Assembly (NCBI GenBank): GCA_030180135.1
Contig: CM058231.1
Location: 32,367,034-32,431,033, forward strand
DNA: 64,000 bases
Reading direction: 5' to 3'
Source: Orychophragmus violaceus
Lineage: Eukaryota > Streptophyta > Magnoliopsida > Brassicales > Brassicaceae
Shown: one piece after another, positions 32,440-45,753 of the stretch
How the letters are laid out: every line of letters begins with the position of its first letter
Position numbering within the stretch: position 1 is the first letter of the stretch
Translations under genes and position numbers: made by a program
The notes under the pieces: generated by a model
Seen by the model: the letters and a program-made list of their open reading frames with translations, nothing else
Database searches by the model: none
What the model was told of the DNA's origin: nothing

Positions 32440-33799
32440 TGTAACAGCCCGCTTTCCTTGGCCCAGAAATGCTTGTTAACTCTAAGGAAAAACCTAGGTA
32501 CCTTCTCGCTATCAATACAATTCTTCTCCTTCTTTTCCCCGCACATAAAACTTTCCAACGAAGCCTTGTCGAATTCTTGTTATCCATTATGGTTGTTATC
32601 TTATGAGGAGATTTCCAAGAGAACCGTGTGGATCCATGAGACGAGTGACCTATCAATTGGTAAGCCTCGATTCTCTTCTTTCCATAAAGGCCAAGTTTGT
32701 CCGGATCGGTATACTCAAAAGTTACAGCCGTTTTCTAAAATATTTTTTTTTGTGCAGTACGGATCTGTGATCAGACCCATTTTAGGGAAAAGAGAAAAGA
32801 ATGGGCAAATTGAATCGTATCAAGCTAAAACTTTGTAAAGTTTTATGCAACCCTCATATCTAGTTATAGCCGCAAGCGGTTTGTCATTTAGGGTTTTTAT
32901 TTCATTGTAATATGTGTTTTTCCGAGGCGGATCGGTGTAGGTCGGATCTGTAAGCAAACAACTTGGAGAGAATTTTGTCGGTGAACAAGGAATACCCGGG
33001 AAGTGAATTCCATACCGATGCGAAGCAATTGAACTCATTTTTCAAGATCTGATTTTTGAGAACCATTCCAAATCATGGTCATAAATTTCCAAATAAGTTT
33101 TCTTCCTATCGAAAACCCTAATTACATTTTAGAAAAGTTTCCTGTTTAATATTTTCCAATTATATAAAGTATATTTATGGCAAGTCTATTTATGGAAACT
33201 TTATTTCCAATCGCATTTTCCAAAGTTGTGTTTCTTTATGGCAACTGCTTTGACCTCTATTTCTTCAATCGTAGTTTTCCAGGTTCTATTAGACTAATGC
33301 GATAGCTAATCCAAAAATTCATGAACTTAGTCTATAACCTCTTTTATTGCTAGTTTAGTATTTGAACGTGATCGGTCTATTTGATTGATTCTAGTTAGAT
33401 TTACTTGTTAAATTGAAGGTAAGAATATAGATGATTCAACACCTTTTGTGTTTTTGGTTAAACTGTTATTGCTTGTTTATGAATATGTGAAATTATAGGG
33501 GTGCATAGACAAAGTTTTTTACTTGGACCATATTGTGTGCGGGGACACGACAACATAAGTCGGTTTTTTGTCAGGGTCCTAAGATTGAGAAAGCTTCCTC
33601 TGGGAGGTGTTGTACACACACCATCCAACATGAAGCCTCTTCGGAAGATGTTGGCGATCACTTAATTCGCATAGGATACTTGTTTGCTAAGCTTGGGTGA
33701 TTTAGGTTCCTTGATTGTTCGTGTTTAGGCTAGGTAGTATTTGAAGTGCTAGGAAAAAGTCTGTGGACATGCATGTTTAGTATCACATACCTAATTCAG

Positions 33800-36700
33800 T
33801 GTAACGCCCCTTTCCCATTCTCCGCTGACCGTCGAGCTGACCGGTCAACAATCAAACAAGAACATGACCGTTCGAACCCGAGCAAGTCGAACGGGAAAGG
33901 TTCGCCACAAGACAAAGCCAGATACGGATCGGTTTGAGACAAAGGCTCGCACTAACCCATCTTTGACTCCGCTATCCTCATATCCATAGTACCAAGCTGT
34001 ACAACTCGTACTACTTCAATGAGTTGTGTCGGTTCGGACGAAACCTCATATCAGGGAAAAAATTTCATTTTTGAGTAATCAAACGTTAAGCACAACGTTT
34101 AACAGAATTTTACAAACAATCGCTATTTCAAAACACACAAGTAAATCGAACACATAAAATGGCGCCAAAGCCGAACCGAGAAAAACAATCTGAAACCATG
34201 AATCAAATCCCGCCACAAGCAATCCCAAAACTACACCGAGGCCTCCTGCGTCCGTCGCTGCTAAACCTGAAAAACACAAAAAGAGTCTAATGAGCGATCT
34301 AAGATCACCCAGTGAATTGGCTCCCCACTAACGGCTTCTAGTCTATTTAATGTCTACCAAGTCCCGCCCCAAAACCCCAAAATGACAATCAATGAAAGAA
34401 ATGGTCAATCACGCACTACCACGTCGTGATAAACCCACAACACACAATCAAAGCCAAAGATAAGGAGAGTTAAGGGGATCGAAGGCATTGCGGCACATGT
34501 CCTCGATTGGACTCGATCTATCTAACGCGCAACAAAGGGAAAATAACAAAACAACGCTGGGCCCTACGAACTCGGTAACTTCCACGGGTTTACATCGTCA
34601 CCTATATGGTAATTAACCCAAGACTCCTACACGTGTACACAAGGTCGCACGAATAGGACACCGTTCTCCGTCCATCGATACACGGTGACTCGGACTACCC
34701 CTAAATAGCCAGAGTTTCCATGTGATTCGGCCCTAGGACATGACCCCTTATTCTCCGAAGCACACACCTACCGGCGTCACCAGATAGGTTAGCACCATAA
34801 CCGGAATCACCATGACCCGGTTAGGTAAAAACCTGAGGATCCAATCGGGTCGGAAGTACAGGAACGTAAACAAAACCTAGGCTTGCGGAATCTAACGCAC
34901 CCTAGAGTCCTAGTGCAGAATTATAAACACGCAGACTCGCTGGGACTCTAGCACAAATCACGCAATCAATATCAATAATAATAAATCCCCAGCCATTCCG
35001 CAAGCCACTACACTACCACTGCTCTGACTAGGTAAGATACCTAGTCAGCACCAACTAACTTACCCGGTCCCGTGACCGGAGTAAGTGTCCACAACAACTG
35101 CTCGGCCCAACACCGAGCAGTCTAACAAGCCTGCACACAAAGCTCACAACAACAGCACAATAATCACACAATCACAATCATCACATCAATCACAACAATC
35201 AAAACACAAGCAGGCCTATTGGGGTTTCTAAGTCTTTTAATCCATTCTATCCGCTACCTTGGGTTAGCGGATTGCTAACCCATAGACGACTTACAACTCA
35301 CCCCACTTCCTTTAATTAACCCATTCTAGATATCTTTTATTAACTCCTCGATCCGTCGGTTTAGAGTTAGTAAACTTACTAACTCCCTGACGTCTCATTA
35401 TTAATTAATTAAGTTCACTACACATCCCCTCTATTAAACCTAAATCTCGATCCCGTTATAATATTCTATACATTCGTTTAGGTTTAACTCATATTTTAAT
35501 GTCGTCTTAATTCCAGTATATAGATTCATTCATTCTCGTTCTTATATAATATATAGATGCATATACGGGGGTGTATATGAATGCATCACCCAATCATTGC
35601 TAACAACCTAGCGGCACACAATTGATTAACCTTTTTAATTCTAAAACCCTAACATGCTTATTTAGTCCTATCCGGTTTATCATTAAACATCCAATTATTA
35701 ATTTAGTACTAATTAGGTTAATTAACGGATATGCAATCCTAGTACTATGGTTTCTCGATTCCCGGTCTAAATGAATCTACAGGTTTGTGAGCTGACTCAC
35801 AGTGAGATAGGTGCGGAATGACGGTCTGACGCGGTATGAATCACGAGACCTCCGAACTGAAACCCGAACTTCCCGTACGCACGAACTCGAACCTCGAGGC
35901 TTCCCGAACACCCTGACATGAACCGCAAGTAGTCAATGGCCGGAGTCAACGCGTTGACCGGCGTTGACCACGACGTTGACTTTGACCTCCGGTTGACCGT
36001 TGACTTTGACTTGAACCGGTTGACCACCCAATTGAACCGGCTGAACCAACTGAACCGATCAAACCAACTAAACCGGTCTAATTAGAACCGGTTAGGTTAA
36101 ACCGGTTTCGGTCAAACGTTGACCGGTTTGACCTAACCGTTGACCAAGGCTAAACCAGTCTTAAACCAACCCAAATCTGGAATCAAACCATCCTATCAAA
36201 CTCCTTGAAGAACCGGCTGAAGATTGGAGGCGGTGGAGCTTTCTCCGGCGACTTTTCCGGCGTTGACCGGCGGTGGTCCGGCGTTGACCGGCCGGTTCAC
36301 CCCTTTTTCCGGTAACTCAGAAGACGATCCACCTATCAAACTGACCGCAAAGAAAAGATATAACCATCCATGGCTTCAAAACGTTCAGATCTGGTGAAGG
36401 AAGAGAGAGATCCATCAAACCCTAATCCGTGGATGCTTTCCGACCAGATTCCGGCGAGATCCAGCGACGGCAACGACGTTGGCTGACTGGAGATTGTAGA
36501 GGAGGGAGAGAGGAAGCTATAGCACTTTGTAGAAGTTGATTTGGGTTTATATTGAAGAAGTTATGGGATTTTTGGTGAAAGAAGGTCTTATGAACACTCA
36601 AGAACACTTTGAATGTTCTTAAGGTTCTATGAAGATTCAAAGGCTTTTTCTGGGTTTTCTGGGAAATTGGGATGAATATAGAGAGAGAGGAGAGAGAGCT

Positions 36701-37318
36701 CGTGGGTGTAAGGTAGAGAGATATTTTTGGGAGCAAAATGAGAGTTGTCCAACAATTTTCCCAAGTTCATGAACCCTTCTCATGCATGTGAATGCAAGGA
36801 GAGAGAGGTGGCTTCATCCACAGAGTGACATCTGTCTCCAGGAGTGTCTGAGTAACTAAAAACCCTTCCCTAAACCGATATAAACCAGCCCTTAACCCGC
36901 TTCTTTCCGATACTTTGGTTTCTTCTCTTTCGCTGATATTGTTTTAGAAAATACCAACTGATTTCCATAAATCCCCAAACCTCGACAAACCGATTCTCCA
37001 TGCTATTTGATGAATTTATCATTTTGAATCATTCCATTCGGACTTACGCAGCTCCGTATATGAATTTTTGAAGTTTCTTCGGGTTTGTCGGTTTCCATTC
37101 CCGACAAGCCGTAAAACACATTTCCGCTCCGATTCTTCCAATTCTGATCTTATAAACATTCTTTATGTTGAAACATAAGAATATTTGGCCCGTCTCGGCT
37201 TCCGTCTCGAACTTTGGCAAAATTACCATTTTGCCCCTCACGTGGCAAAAATGACAATTTTGCCACCTGGTTGACTTTCTGCTTCCCGTTTACCGTACTT
37301 TTGATATGGGGTATCACA
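33800..37318 (-). repeat. 3' LTR of the large non-autonomous element
   Basis: 3519 bp. Collinear with 39907-43275 apart from small indels, including about 120 bp near 37050-37180 present here but missing from the other LTR. It carries a W-box-core array (about 35950-36150) and two GCTGGGACTCTAGCAC-type motifs. No host gene is seen inside. Confidence 0.9.
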
Positions 37319-38817
37319 TTCTTCCCTACTTACAGGAATTCGGTCCCCGAATTCTCCGTCACTAACAGACTTCAAATCGGTTCCGAACCCTGCAAGTTGC
37401 TTCATCACTTCATTCTGAGGCTTCCATACTCAATCACTGCTGCATTCTGCTGACACCCATCATTACTGTGATCCTTCTGTCTCGTTCTTTTCTACCCAAC
37501 TGATCGTCACAACAGTTCCGCTCTGGTTCTCAGTCTTTTCTTCCTTACTTCACTTAACCCGTAACTGTCTCCATCGATCTCGATCTTTACACTCATTCCC
37601 TGATAGTTTCTCTGTCCCGACTCTCACTTTGGGCTTCCCCACTTTGATTTGACTTCCATATCCTTCTGTTCGCGACTTCTTTCTTTCTTGCTGAGACACT
37701 CTTCAAGAATCTGATCGCTTGCTCCCTTCTGGCTGATTCCACAATAACCTCGGCCTTCCTTTCCAAATCTTTTTGCTAGCTCATCATACTTCTCGGCTTC
37801 TTCCTGTCGGTCGCTTGATAAGCTGATACATTTCTCACTGACGATGTCTACCACTGCTTCACGGTCCGGTCTACTTGTCTCACGACGTCTTGACACTTCA
37901 TCTCGCTTTCGGGTTCGGGTTCGGTCTCGGATTCACATCGCGTCGCCATTCCGTCCTACTTTCAATGTCAACAACTCACTGAAACAGTTAGTTTTATCCC
38001 GATCTATCCCCGATATTACTTTTCCATAGAAATATCGTGAATTGACGGTTGAACACAACCGTTCTTAGTCAGCTCCAAAACCCGAAATAAAACAAATAAA
38101 ATCAACACCTTAACTTTCTAACGAATATGAGAAAAGCTACTAATCACTAATCAAACTTCTGAACAACTAGCAATCCAAGGGTCTCTAAGACCCAAAACGA
38201 TCAATCTACCAAAAATACATGCATGATAATACTACGCAATCTACCGCACAAACAAATCAATCAATCAATCAACAAGCATGAAAATGGAAACAAGCAATCA
38301 CCACACACACAATCACGCAATCTAATGATCGGTCGGATGCGTCGTCGGTCTGGGTTCGAGTCATGATGAACGGTCGTCAGTTCCGCTCATCATTTGTTTT
38401 CACACAGTAATCTATTTGCTGGCAGAACCACCTCAATCATGCAAATAGTTACTATGCTACTCAAAACGATCAGCTGAACACTCTGCATCTATCACATACA
38501 TTAAACGATATATCATACATCATAAGGTTTTTAGTACATGGTCCTGATCAGAGTCCTTTCATAAGGCCGTCATCATATCCAAAAACCCATATGACGCCGC
38601 TAAACATCAGAAAAGTCAAAGACGACACGCAAAGTCGCCTATCAGCCGATCTATCTACAAGACAAAAAGAAAGTTAGTTCCCCCACTTACCTGGCCTAAC
38701 TACTCCTATCCTAACCTAACGCCTTCAGCAAGACCGAAATGCCCAACACCACTGGCAAAACGGCTCGCTGAAGTATCCGCTCGCAGGTGCGCCGGGAGGG
38801 TGTGGCGAGTGTGTGTC

Positions 38818-39634
38818 TCAAGATGGTGCTCCGACATGCTGTGGCTTGGCTATCGGGCAAGGATGAGCAACGTGACATGCGCGGCCACACACCTGGCAGA
38901 CTGGAGTGGACGCTGTGCGCGGTCCACGGTAACACGCGGATGCCTGATGATCATAACCTCCACACAACTGACAAGTCCTCACTGGCTCGGGTCTGGACAA
39001 CAGAACAACCGGTAACTGCACAACGGGAGGCTGACTGGGCTCGGGATCTCTGCGGCTGGGTCCCGCTCGATAATCCTCTGGTACTGGTACTCTGTATGGC
39101 TCTCCATATGGCACACATGCTCCGGATTCGACGGTAGGACAAGTCGATGCTCCATGACCCTCGTGACCACATAACTGACAGTAGTCGGGTCCCAGTACTG
39201 GATGGGACGGCTCCCGAAGGCGTGGGTCTACTGCTCGAGGGCACCAATGCAAATGAAATCCCTATACTCCACACGCACTGTACGTCCTGTACTCCGGTAT
39301 TGCTGGCGGCGCCTCTACCATCTCGGCTGGTGGTGTAACTGGCTCGAACTGTGATTCAGTAGATCCTGGTGATATGACCATGTCGAACGGTGTACGAGGT
39401 GATCCAGGTCGTAGGTCCGGCTGGTGATGAGGTCCGACCTGCTGCTCCAAAACATCCTCAAGCATAACTACCTGGTCATCCACCTGCTGCTGCTCTAGAA
39501 CCCTATAAGTGTCGCAAAGGAAATGGTGGACGATCCGATGTACGAGAACCTCGTGAATGGCCTGGCGATGCTGGGTATCCCTGAAACTGATCTAACTGTC
39601 CCTGATGCGAGCCGACTGATCCCTGCTGACTCAT
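38818..39634 (-). pseudogene. Gag-like ORF with three CCHC zinc knuckles
   Basis: From the ATG at about 39634 (MSQQGSVGSHQGQLDQ) the minus strand is Gln/Gly/Ser-rich, with a stop and a frame change near 39500. A second frame runs 39483-38818 with one internal TAG (about 39265-39260). It has three evenly built CX2CX4HX4C knuckles: CQLCGHEGHGASTC (39180-39139), CQLCGGYDHQASAC (38973-38932) and CQVCGRACHVAHPC (38898-38857), linked by Pro-rich spacers. Gag nucleocapsids usually have one or two; three is unusual in plant Ty3/gypsy elements. The capsid domain itself is not recognised. It probably binds element RNA, if made at all. Confidence 0.65.
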
Positions 39635-39888
39635 GACGCTCAACTGTAACTACACCGCGCACACGCACACACACCCCTCTACTCCACCTAGGACACACTG
39701 ATGAAAGACTGCAATCAAAAACACAAGACAAGTTAGTACAAATAATACGAAAATCTACTTTCCCATCCCAACCCCAGGTTTAACGGACGTGGCTCGGTTT
39801 CCTAATCGATGCTTGTGCGACATCTTTGACTCGATAAAACACGGAAAACACTCAAAAATGAAATGTTTCGAAACCCATGCAGAACCAT

Positions 39889-39900
39889 GCTCTGATACCA
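39889..39900 (-). other. Primer-binding site of the large non-autonomous element
   Basis: The minus strand reads TGGTATCAGAGC (initiator tRNA-Met), six bases inside the LTR that ends at 39907. Confidence 0.88.
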
Positions 39901-39906
39901 CCTTTT

Positions 39907-42900
39907 TGTAACGCCCCTTTCCCATTCCTTGCTGACCATCGAGTTGACCGGTCAACAATCAAACAAGAACATGACCGATCGAACCCGAGCAAGTCGAACG
40001 GGAAAGGTTCGCCACAGGACGAAGCCAGAGACAGATCGGTTTGAGACAAAGGCTCGCACTAACCCATCTTTGACTCCGCTATCCTCATATCCATAGTACC
40101 AAGTTGTACAACTCGTACTACTTCAATGAGTTGTGTCAGTTCGGACGAAACCTCATATCAGGGAAACAATTTCATTTTTGAGTAATCAAACGTTAAGCAC
40201 AATGTTTAACAGAATTTTACAAACAATCGCTATTTCAAAACACACAAGTAAATCGAACACATAAAATGGCGTCAAAGCCAAACCGAGAAAAACAATCTGA
40301 AACCCCGAATCAAATCCCGCCACAAACAATCCCGAAACTACACCGAGGCCTCCCGCGTCCGTCGCTGCTAAACCTGAAAAACACAAAATAGTCTAATGAG
40401 TGATCTAAGATCACCCATTGAATCGGCTCCCCACTAACGGCTTCTAGTCTATCTAATGTCTACCAAGTCCCGCCCCAAAACCCCAAAATGACAATCAATG
40501 AAAGAAATGGTCAATCACGCACTAACACGTCGTGATAAACCCACAACACACAATCAATGCCAAAGATAAGGATAGTTAAGGGAATCGACGGCATTGCGGC
40601 ACATGTCCTCGATTGGACTCGATCTATCTAACGCGCAATAAAGGGAAAATAACAAAACAACGCTGGGCCCTACGAATTCGGAAACTTCCACGAAACCTAT
40701 ATGGTAACTAACCCAAGACTCCTACACGTGTGCACAAGGTCCCACGAATAGGACACCGTTCTCCGTCCATCGATACGCGGTGACTCAGACTACCCCTAGA
40801 TAGCCAGAGTTTCCATGTGATTCGGCCCTAGGACATGACCCCGTATTCTCCGAATCACACACCTACCGGCGTCACCCGATATGTTAACACCATAACCGGA
40901 ATCACCCTGACCCGGTTAGGTAAAAACCCGAGGATCCAATCGGGTCGGAAGTACCAGAACGTAAACAAAACCTAGGCTTGCGGAATCTAACGCACCCTAG
41001 AGTCCTAGTGCAGAAATATAAACACACAGACTCGCTGGGACTCTAGCACAGATCACGCAATCAATATCAATAATAATAAATCCCCAACCATTCCGCAAGC
41101 CACTACACTACCACCGCTCTGACTAGGTAAGATACCTAGTCAGCACCAACTAACTTACCCGGTCCCGTGACCGGAGTAAGTGTCCACAACAACTGCTCGG
41201 CCCAACACCGAGCAATCTAACAAGCCTGCACACAAAGCTCACAACAATAGCACAATAATCACACAATCACAATCATCACATCAATCACAACACAAGCAGT
41301 CCTATTAGGGTTTCTAAGTCTTTTAATCCATTCTTATCTGCTACCTTGGGTTAGAGGATTGCTAACCCGTAGACGGCTTACAACTCACTCCACTTCCTTT
41401 AATTAAATTCTAGATATCTTTTATTAACTCCTCGATCCGTCGGTTTAGAGTTAGTAAACTTACTAACTCCCCGACGTCTCATTATTAATTAATTAAGTTC
41501 ATTACCCATCCCCGCTATTAAACCTAAATCCTGATCCCGTTATAATATTCTATACATTCGTTTAGGTTTAACTCGTATTTTAATTTCGTCTTAATTCCAG
41601 TATATAGATTCATTCATTCTCGTTCTTATATAATATATAGATGCATATACGGGGGTCTATATGAATGCATCACCCAATCATTGCTAACAACCTAGCAGCA
41701 CACAATTGATTAACCTTTTTAATTCTAAAACCCTAACATGCTTATTTAGTCCTATCCGGTTTATCATTCAACATCCAATTATTAATTAAGTACTAATTAG
41801 GTTAATTAACGGGTATGTAATCCTAGTACTACGGTTTCTCGATTCCCGGTCTAAATGAATCTACAGGTTTATGAGCCGACTCAAAGTGAGATAGGTGCGG
41901 AATGACGGTTTGACGCGGTATGAATCCCGAGACATCCGAACTGAAACCCGAACTTACCGTACGCACGAACTCGAACCCCGAGGCTTCCCGAACACCCTGA
42001 CATGAACCGCAAGTAGTCAATGGACGGAGTCAACGCATTGACCGGCGTTGACCACGGCGTTGACTTTGACCTTCGGTTGACCGTTGACTTTGACTTGAAC
42101 CGGTTGACCACCCAATTTAACCGGCTGAAAAAACTGAACCTATCAAACCAACTAAACCGGTCTAATTAGAACCAGTTAGGTTAAACCGGTTTCGGTCAAA
42201 CGTTGACCGGTTTGACCTAACTGTTGACCAAGGCTAAACCAGCCTTAAACCAACCCAAATCTTGAATCAAACCATCCCATCATACTCCTTGAAGAACCGG
42301 CTGAAGACTGGAGGCGGTGGAGCTTTCTACGGCGACTTTTCCGGCGTTGACCGGCGGTGGTCCGGCGTTGACCGGCCGGTTCACCCCTTTTCCGGTGACT
42401 CAGAAGACGATACACCTATCAAACTGACCGCAAAGAAAAGATCTAGCCATACATGGCTTCAAAGCATTCATATCTGGTGAAGGAAGAGAGAGATCCATCA
42501 ATCCCTAATCCGCGGATGTTTTCCGGCCAGATTCCGGCGAGCTCCGGCGACGGCGACGACGGTGGCTGACTGGAGATTGTATAGGAGGGAGATAGGAAGC
42601 TATATCACTTTGCAGAAGTTGATTTGGGTTTATATTGAAGAAGTTATGGGATTTTTGGTGAAAGAAGGTCTTATGAACACTCAATAACACTTTGAATGTT
42701 TTTGAGTTTCTATGAAGATTCAAAGGCTTTTTATAGGTTTTATGGGCAAGTGGGATGAATATAGAGAGAGAGGAGAGAGATCTCGTGGGTGTGAGGTAGA
42801 GAGAGATTTTTGGGAGCAAAATGATAGTTGTCCAAAATTTTTTCCAAGTTCATGAACCCTTCTCATGCATGTGCATGCAAGGAGAGAGAGGTGGCTTCAT

Positions 42901-43275
42901 CCACAGAGTGACACCTGTCTCCATGAGTGTATGAGTAACCAAAAAACCCTCCCTAGACCGAAATAAACCAGCCCTTAACCCGCTTCTTTCCGATGCTTCG
43001 GTTTCTTCGGTTTCGCGGATATTGTTTTAGAAAATACCAATTGATTCCCATAAATCCCAAACCTCCACAAAATGATTCTCCATGCTATTTTATGAATTTA
43101 GCATTTTGAATCACTCCGTTCGGACTTACGCAAAAGTACCATTTGGTCCGTCTCGGCTTCTGTCTCGAACTTTGGCAAAAGTACCATTTTGCCCCTCACT
43201 TGGCAAAAATGACAATTTTGCCACTGGTTGACTTTCTGCTGCCCGTTGACCGTATTTTTGATACGGGATATCACA
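39907..43275 (-). repeat. 5' LTR of the large non-autonomous element
   Basis: 3369 bp, partner of 33800-37318. It carries a W-box-core array at about 42030-42105, and the reverse-oriented start/end sequences match its partner. Shorter mainly because of a deletion near 43130. Confidence 0.9.
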
Positions 43276-43551
43276 TTCAGTGACTCCCATGTTACTCTCT
43301 CCTTGTTCCTTAGTTTCCCCTGTAAGGTGAGACTTACGACTAGGTGGACACCTTACTCGATCGGATGCTTTAAGGTTTTCATTGATTTTTCTTATTTTAT
43401 TTTAGACAATATTTTATGATTTTATTTTAGTTTATTTCAATTATTTCATTGTTGGATTATTTTGGTTAGTGGAGTTAGTGGAGTTACTTGAGGTATAAGT
43501 AAGGATTTGTAGCACGCTGTCTCGAGAGAGAAAGATACGGGTGTTACAGTC

Positions 43552-43605
43552 TTTTTATATATATTGATATATATATATATTAATATATATATATATATAT
43601 ATTTT
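43552..43605. repeat. AT microsatellite
   Basis: Nearly pure TA dinucleotide repeats with a few interruptions, directly after the end of the chromovirus LTR. A second (AT)n tract lies at 45440-45475. Confidence 0.9.
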
Positions 43606-43689
43606 ATGTAGACCTAAGATTATTTGAATATCAAATCAAAGATTATCATTTAATTGAGATCGAGTTGCTTTTACGTGTAACTTGGAGTT

Positions 43690-44950
43690 CTTTGAAAGCT
43701 CTCTCCCAAATTATGTTTCCGGAATAGATGATTATGGATACATGTAGAAATCGCCTTATTCATGATGAGAGAATTTACGATCACAAGTACCTCCGACGTA
43801 AACATGAAAATATGTTAGTCACAATAACATATGAGTAGAGGCATGTTTACAAAGAGATTTTACATGTTGTCAAAACTGATCTAGGAGGTATGTTTTTTTT
43901 ACGGTTCTGGTGGTACTGGAAAAACTTATTTGTGGAGTTTGTAAAGAGCTAAAATACGATCAAAAGGCTTTATTGTCCTCAATGTTGCATCGAGGGGAAT
44001 TGTTACATTGCTCTTAGAAAGGGGTCGGACTACGCACTCGAGATTTGAATTTCTGATTGTGGTCAACAAGTTTTCGACGTGCTCGGTAAAATCTAAATCA
44101 AATCTTGCTGATTTTATTTGAGAAGCTAACCTCATTATATTGGATGTGACAAGATGAGAAAAAATTGTTTTGACAATATTGATAGAACAAGGCGTGATAT
44201 ACTAAAATGTGACAAACATTTTGAGGGGTAAAGTTATAGCCTTTGGAGGAGACTTTTGACATATATTTTTAGTGATCCCTATTGTTGGAAGGTCGGAAAT
44301 TGTTATGGTAACTTTAAGTTGATCAGCGTTTTGGTGTCACTGCAAAGTATTGTGGCTTACACAAAACATGCGGCTTATTTCTGGAGATAATAATGATGAA
44401 ATGCTTGAGCTCACAGTCTTTTTCAAATGGATTTTGGATATTAGGGATGAGAAGATAAACGAGAATATTAGTAGGAAACATTAGATTGATATTCTTGATG
44501 ATTTGCTGATTATGGATTGCAAAAATCCTATAAAAGCAATTGTAGATGAGATTTATGGAAGTTCATTTCACTTGGAAACCAATTTCAAATTCTTTCATAA
44601 TAGGGCGATATTTAGTCCAAGGAACGATGATGTTGGAATACTAAACGATATGTTTTCACGTTTGTTGGGTAAAGTTTTCTATTTTAACTTGTTTTTCAAT
44701 ATTTAATAAAAACTTTATTATAAATGTAAAATCGCTTTCTTATGATGATTGAAGTATACATTTTAGGTGAAGAACGAAGTTATCTAAGCTGTGATATTAT
44801 GGATACCTTAGATCGAGTTATTAATAGTGAAGAAGCATCACAAACACTGTCTGAAAGTGTTGAGTAAGCTGTTGAAACTGATTCTAGAAATATGATTTAC
44901 GATGAGGAATTTCTTAATAGTGTCAAGAGACTGTATAGGTTTTTCTATTT
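43690..44950 (+). pseudogene. Helitron PIF1-type helicase remnant
   Basis: The plus strand, read across several frames, retains the order of a Helitron helicase. There is a Walker A-like region (FFYGSGGTGKTY-like, about 43890-43930, frames broken), a segment like NVASRGIVTLLLERGRTTHSRF (about 43980-44050), and LDDLLIMDCKNPIKAIVDEIYG followed by IFSPRNDDVGILNDMFSRLLG (44490-44670). A further exon-like piece has ERSYLSCDIMDTLDRV and EFLNSVKRL (44770-44940). It matches 53500-54600 of the large Helitron in outline but is much more decayed. Rep domain and termini were not found. Confidence 0.8.
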
Positions 44951-45737
44951 TATTGAGCCTGAAAACATGTCTCTGCTTTTGTTCAACTTTTAGATTAAAA
45001 CAAGAAGTTATGTTATATATTAATACATGTCTCCATTTCTTAATATATGATATTTTAGAGTTTTAGTTTTTTCAAAATATAAGAATTTTTCACATTTATA
45101 TTTTAATATGAAAATTTTGGAAAACTAAAATACAATTAAAGAAGTTTTTTTGGAAATTTTGAAAATATTAAAATATTAAATAATATTTTTTTTGTTTAAA
45201 AGAAAGAAAAATGTCTTTCACTAAAACTTTCTATATTAAGAAACAAAAGAAATATTAACAAATGCTTATCGTAAACAAGGCATACTTGACGACAAAAAAC
45301 AAGTCCTACTAATAAATATAAACCAAACTTATTAATTAAGTAATAAATTGATTAATAATTGTAAACAGGGTATACTTGACGACAAAATATAAGCCAGACC
45401 TATTAACTAGTGCAAATGATGACGGCACCATCTTTGTCCGATATATATATATATATATATATAGATATATAGCGATATATGCTGCATTAATTAATTTATT
45501 TTATTGTTTTTTATATAAATTAGTTTATTTTGTTGTTATTAATTATTGCACCATCTTTGTTCGATGTAGAAAGCGATGTTTGTTCGCCAAATCACGTGGG
45601 TATATTTTGTCGCAAATCACGTGGATGGATTCCAAATGTTGGTGGTTGTAGTGGGCATAATGTAAAAGAGTAGCAACCGGTAATTTTTTTTTTGTATAAA
45701 GCTGATTTATAGATAATAAATAAATACTATAGAATCT
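44951..45737. other. AT-rich interval with short direct repeats
   Basis: No gene seen. ATACTTGACGACAAAA recurs at about 45282 and 45372, and GCACCATCTTTGT(C/T)CGAT recurs at about 45424 and 45549. An AT microsatellite is at 45440-45475. Confidence 0.45.
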
Positions 45738-45753
45738 GAATAGTAGATTATAA

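Larger units (their letters stand above)
33800..43275 (-). mobile_element. Large non-autonomous LTR element with 3.4-3.5 kb LTRs
   Basis: LTRs at 33800-37318 and 39907-43275 share TGTAACGCCCC..TATCACA ends, and the whole is flanked by TTCAG (33795-33799 and 43276-43280). The primer-binding site next to the right LTR sets the minus orientation. At the other side GTAAGTAGGGAAGAA on the minus strand (about 37333-37319) is a polypurine tract directly before TGTGATACC. The 2.6-kb interior holds a gag-like frame with three zinc knuckles and a short charged frame (37624-37896, 90 codons, unrecognised). No protease, RT or integrase is seen. It therefore needs help from another element, perhaps a Tekay-type chromovirus (inference from LTR and polypurine style). 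Confidence 0.9.
32440..43549 (+). repeat. 3' LTR of the chromovirus, split by a 9.5-kb insertion
   Basis: It begins TGTAACAGCCCG directly after the pol remnant. The matching end CGGGTGTTACA occurs at 43539-43549, after the nested element 33800-43275 and its TTCAG duplication. Removing these leaves about 1.63 kb, a normal LTR length for this group. The two parts are 32440-33799 and 43276-43549. Confidence 0.8.

Noticed and set aside
32266..32838. 190-codon open frame on the plus strand
   Set aside because: It begins in the chromovirus polyprotein tail and runs through the LTR start at 32440; the part beyond has no family resemblance.
38787..39137. Plus-strand open frame of 116 codons
   Set aside because: Antisense to the triple zinc-knuckle frame, whose three motifs clearly mark the minus strand as coding.
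43926..44135. Minus-strand open frame of 69 codons
   Set aside because: It is the antisense of the decayed Helitron helicase, which reads on the plus strand here.
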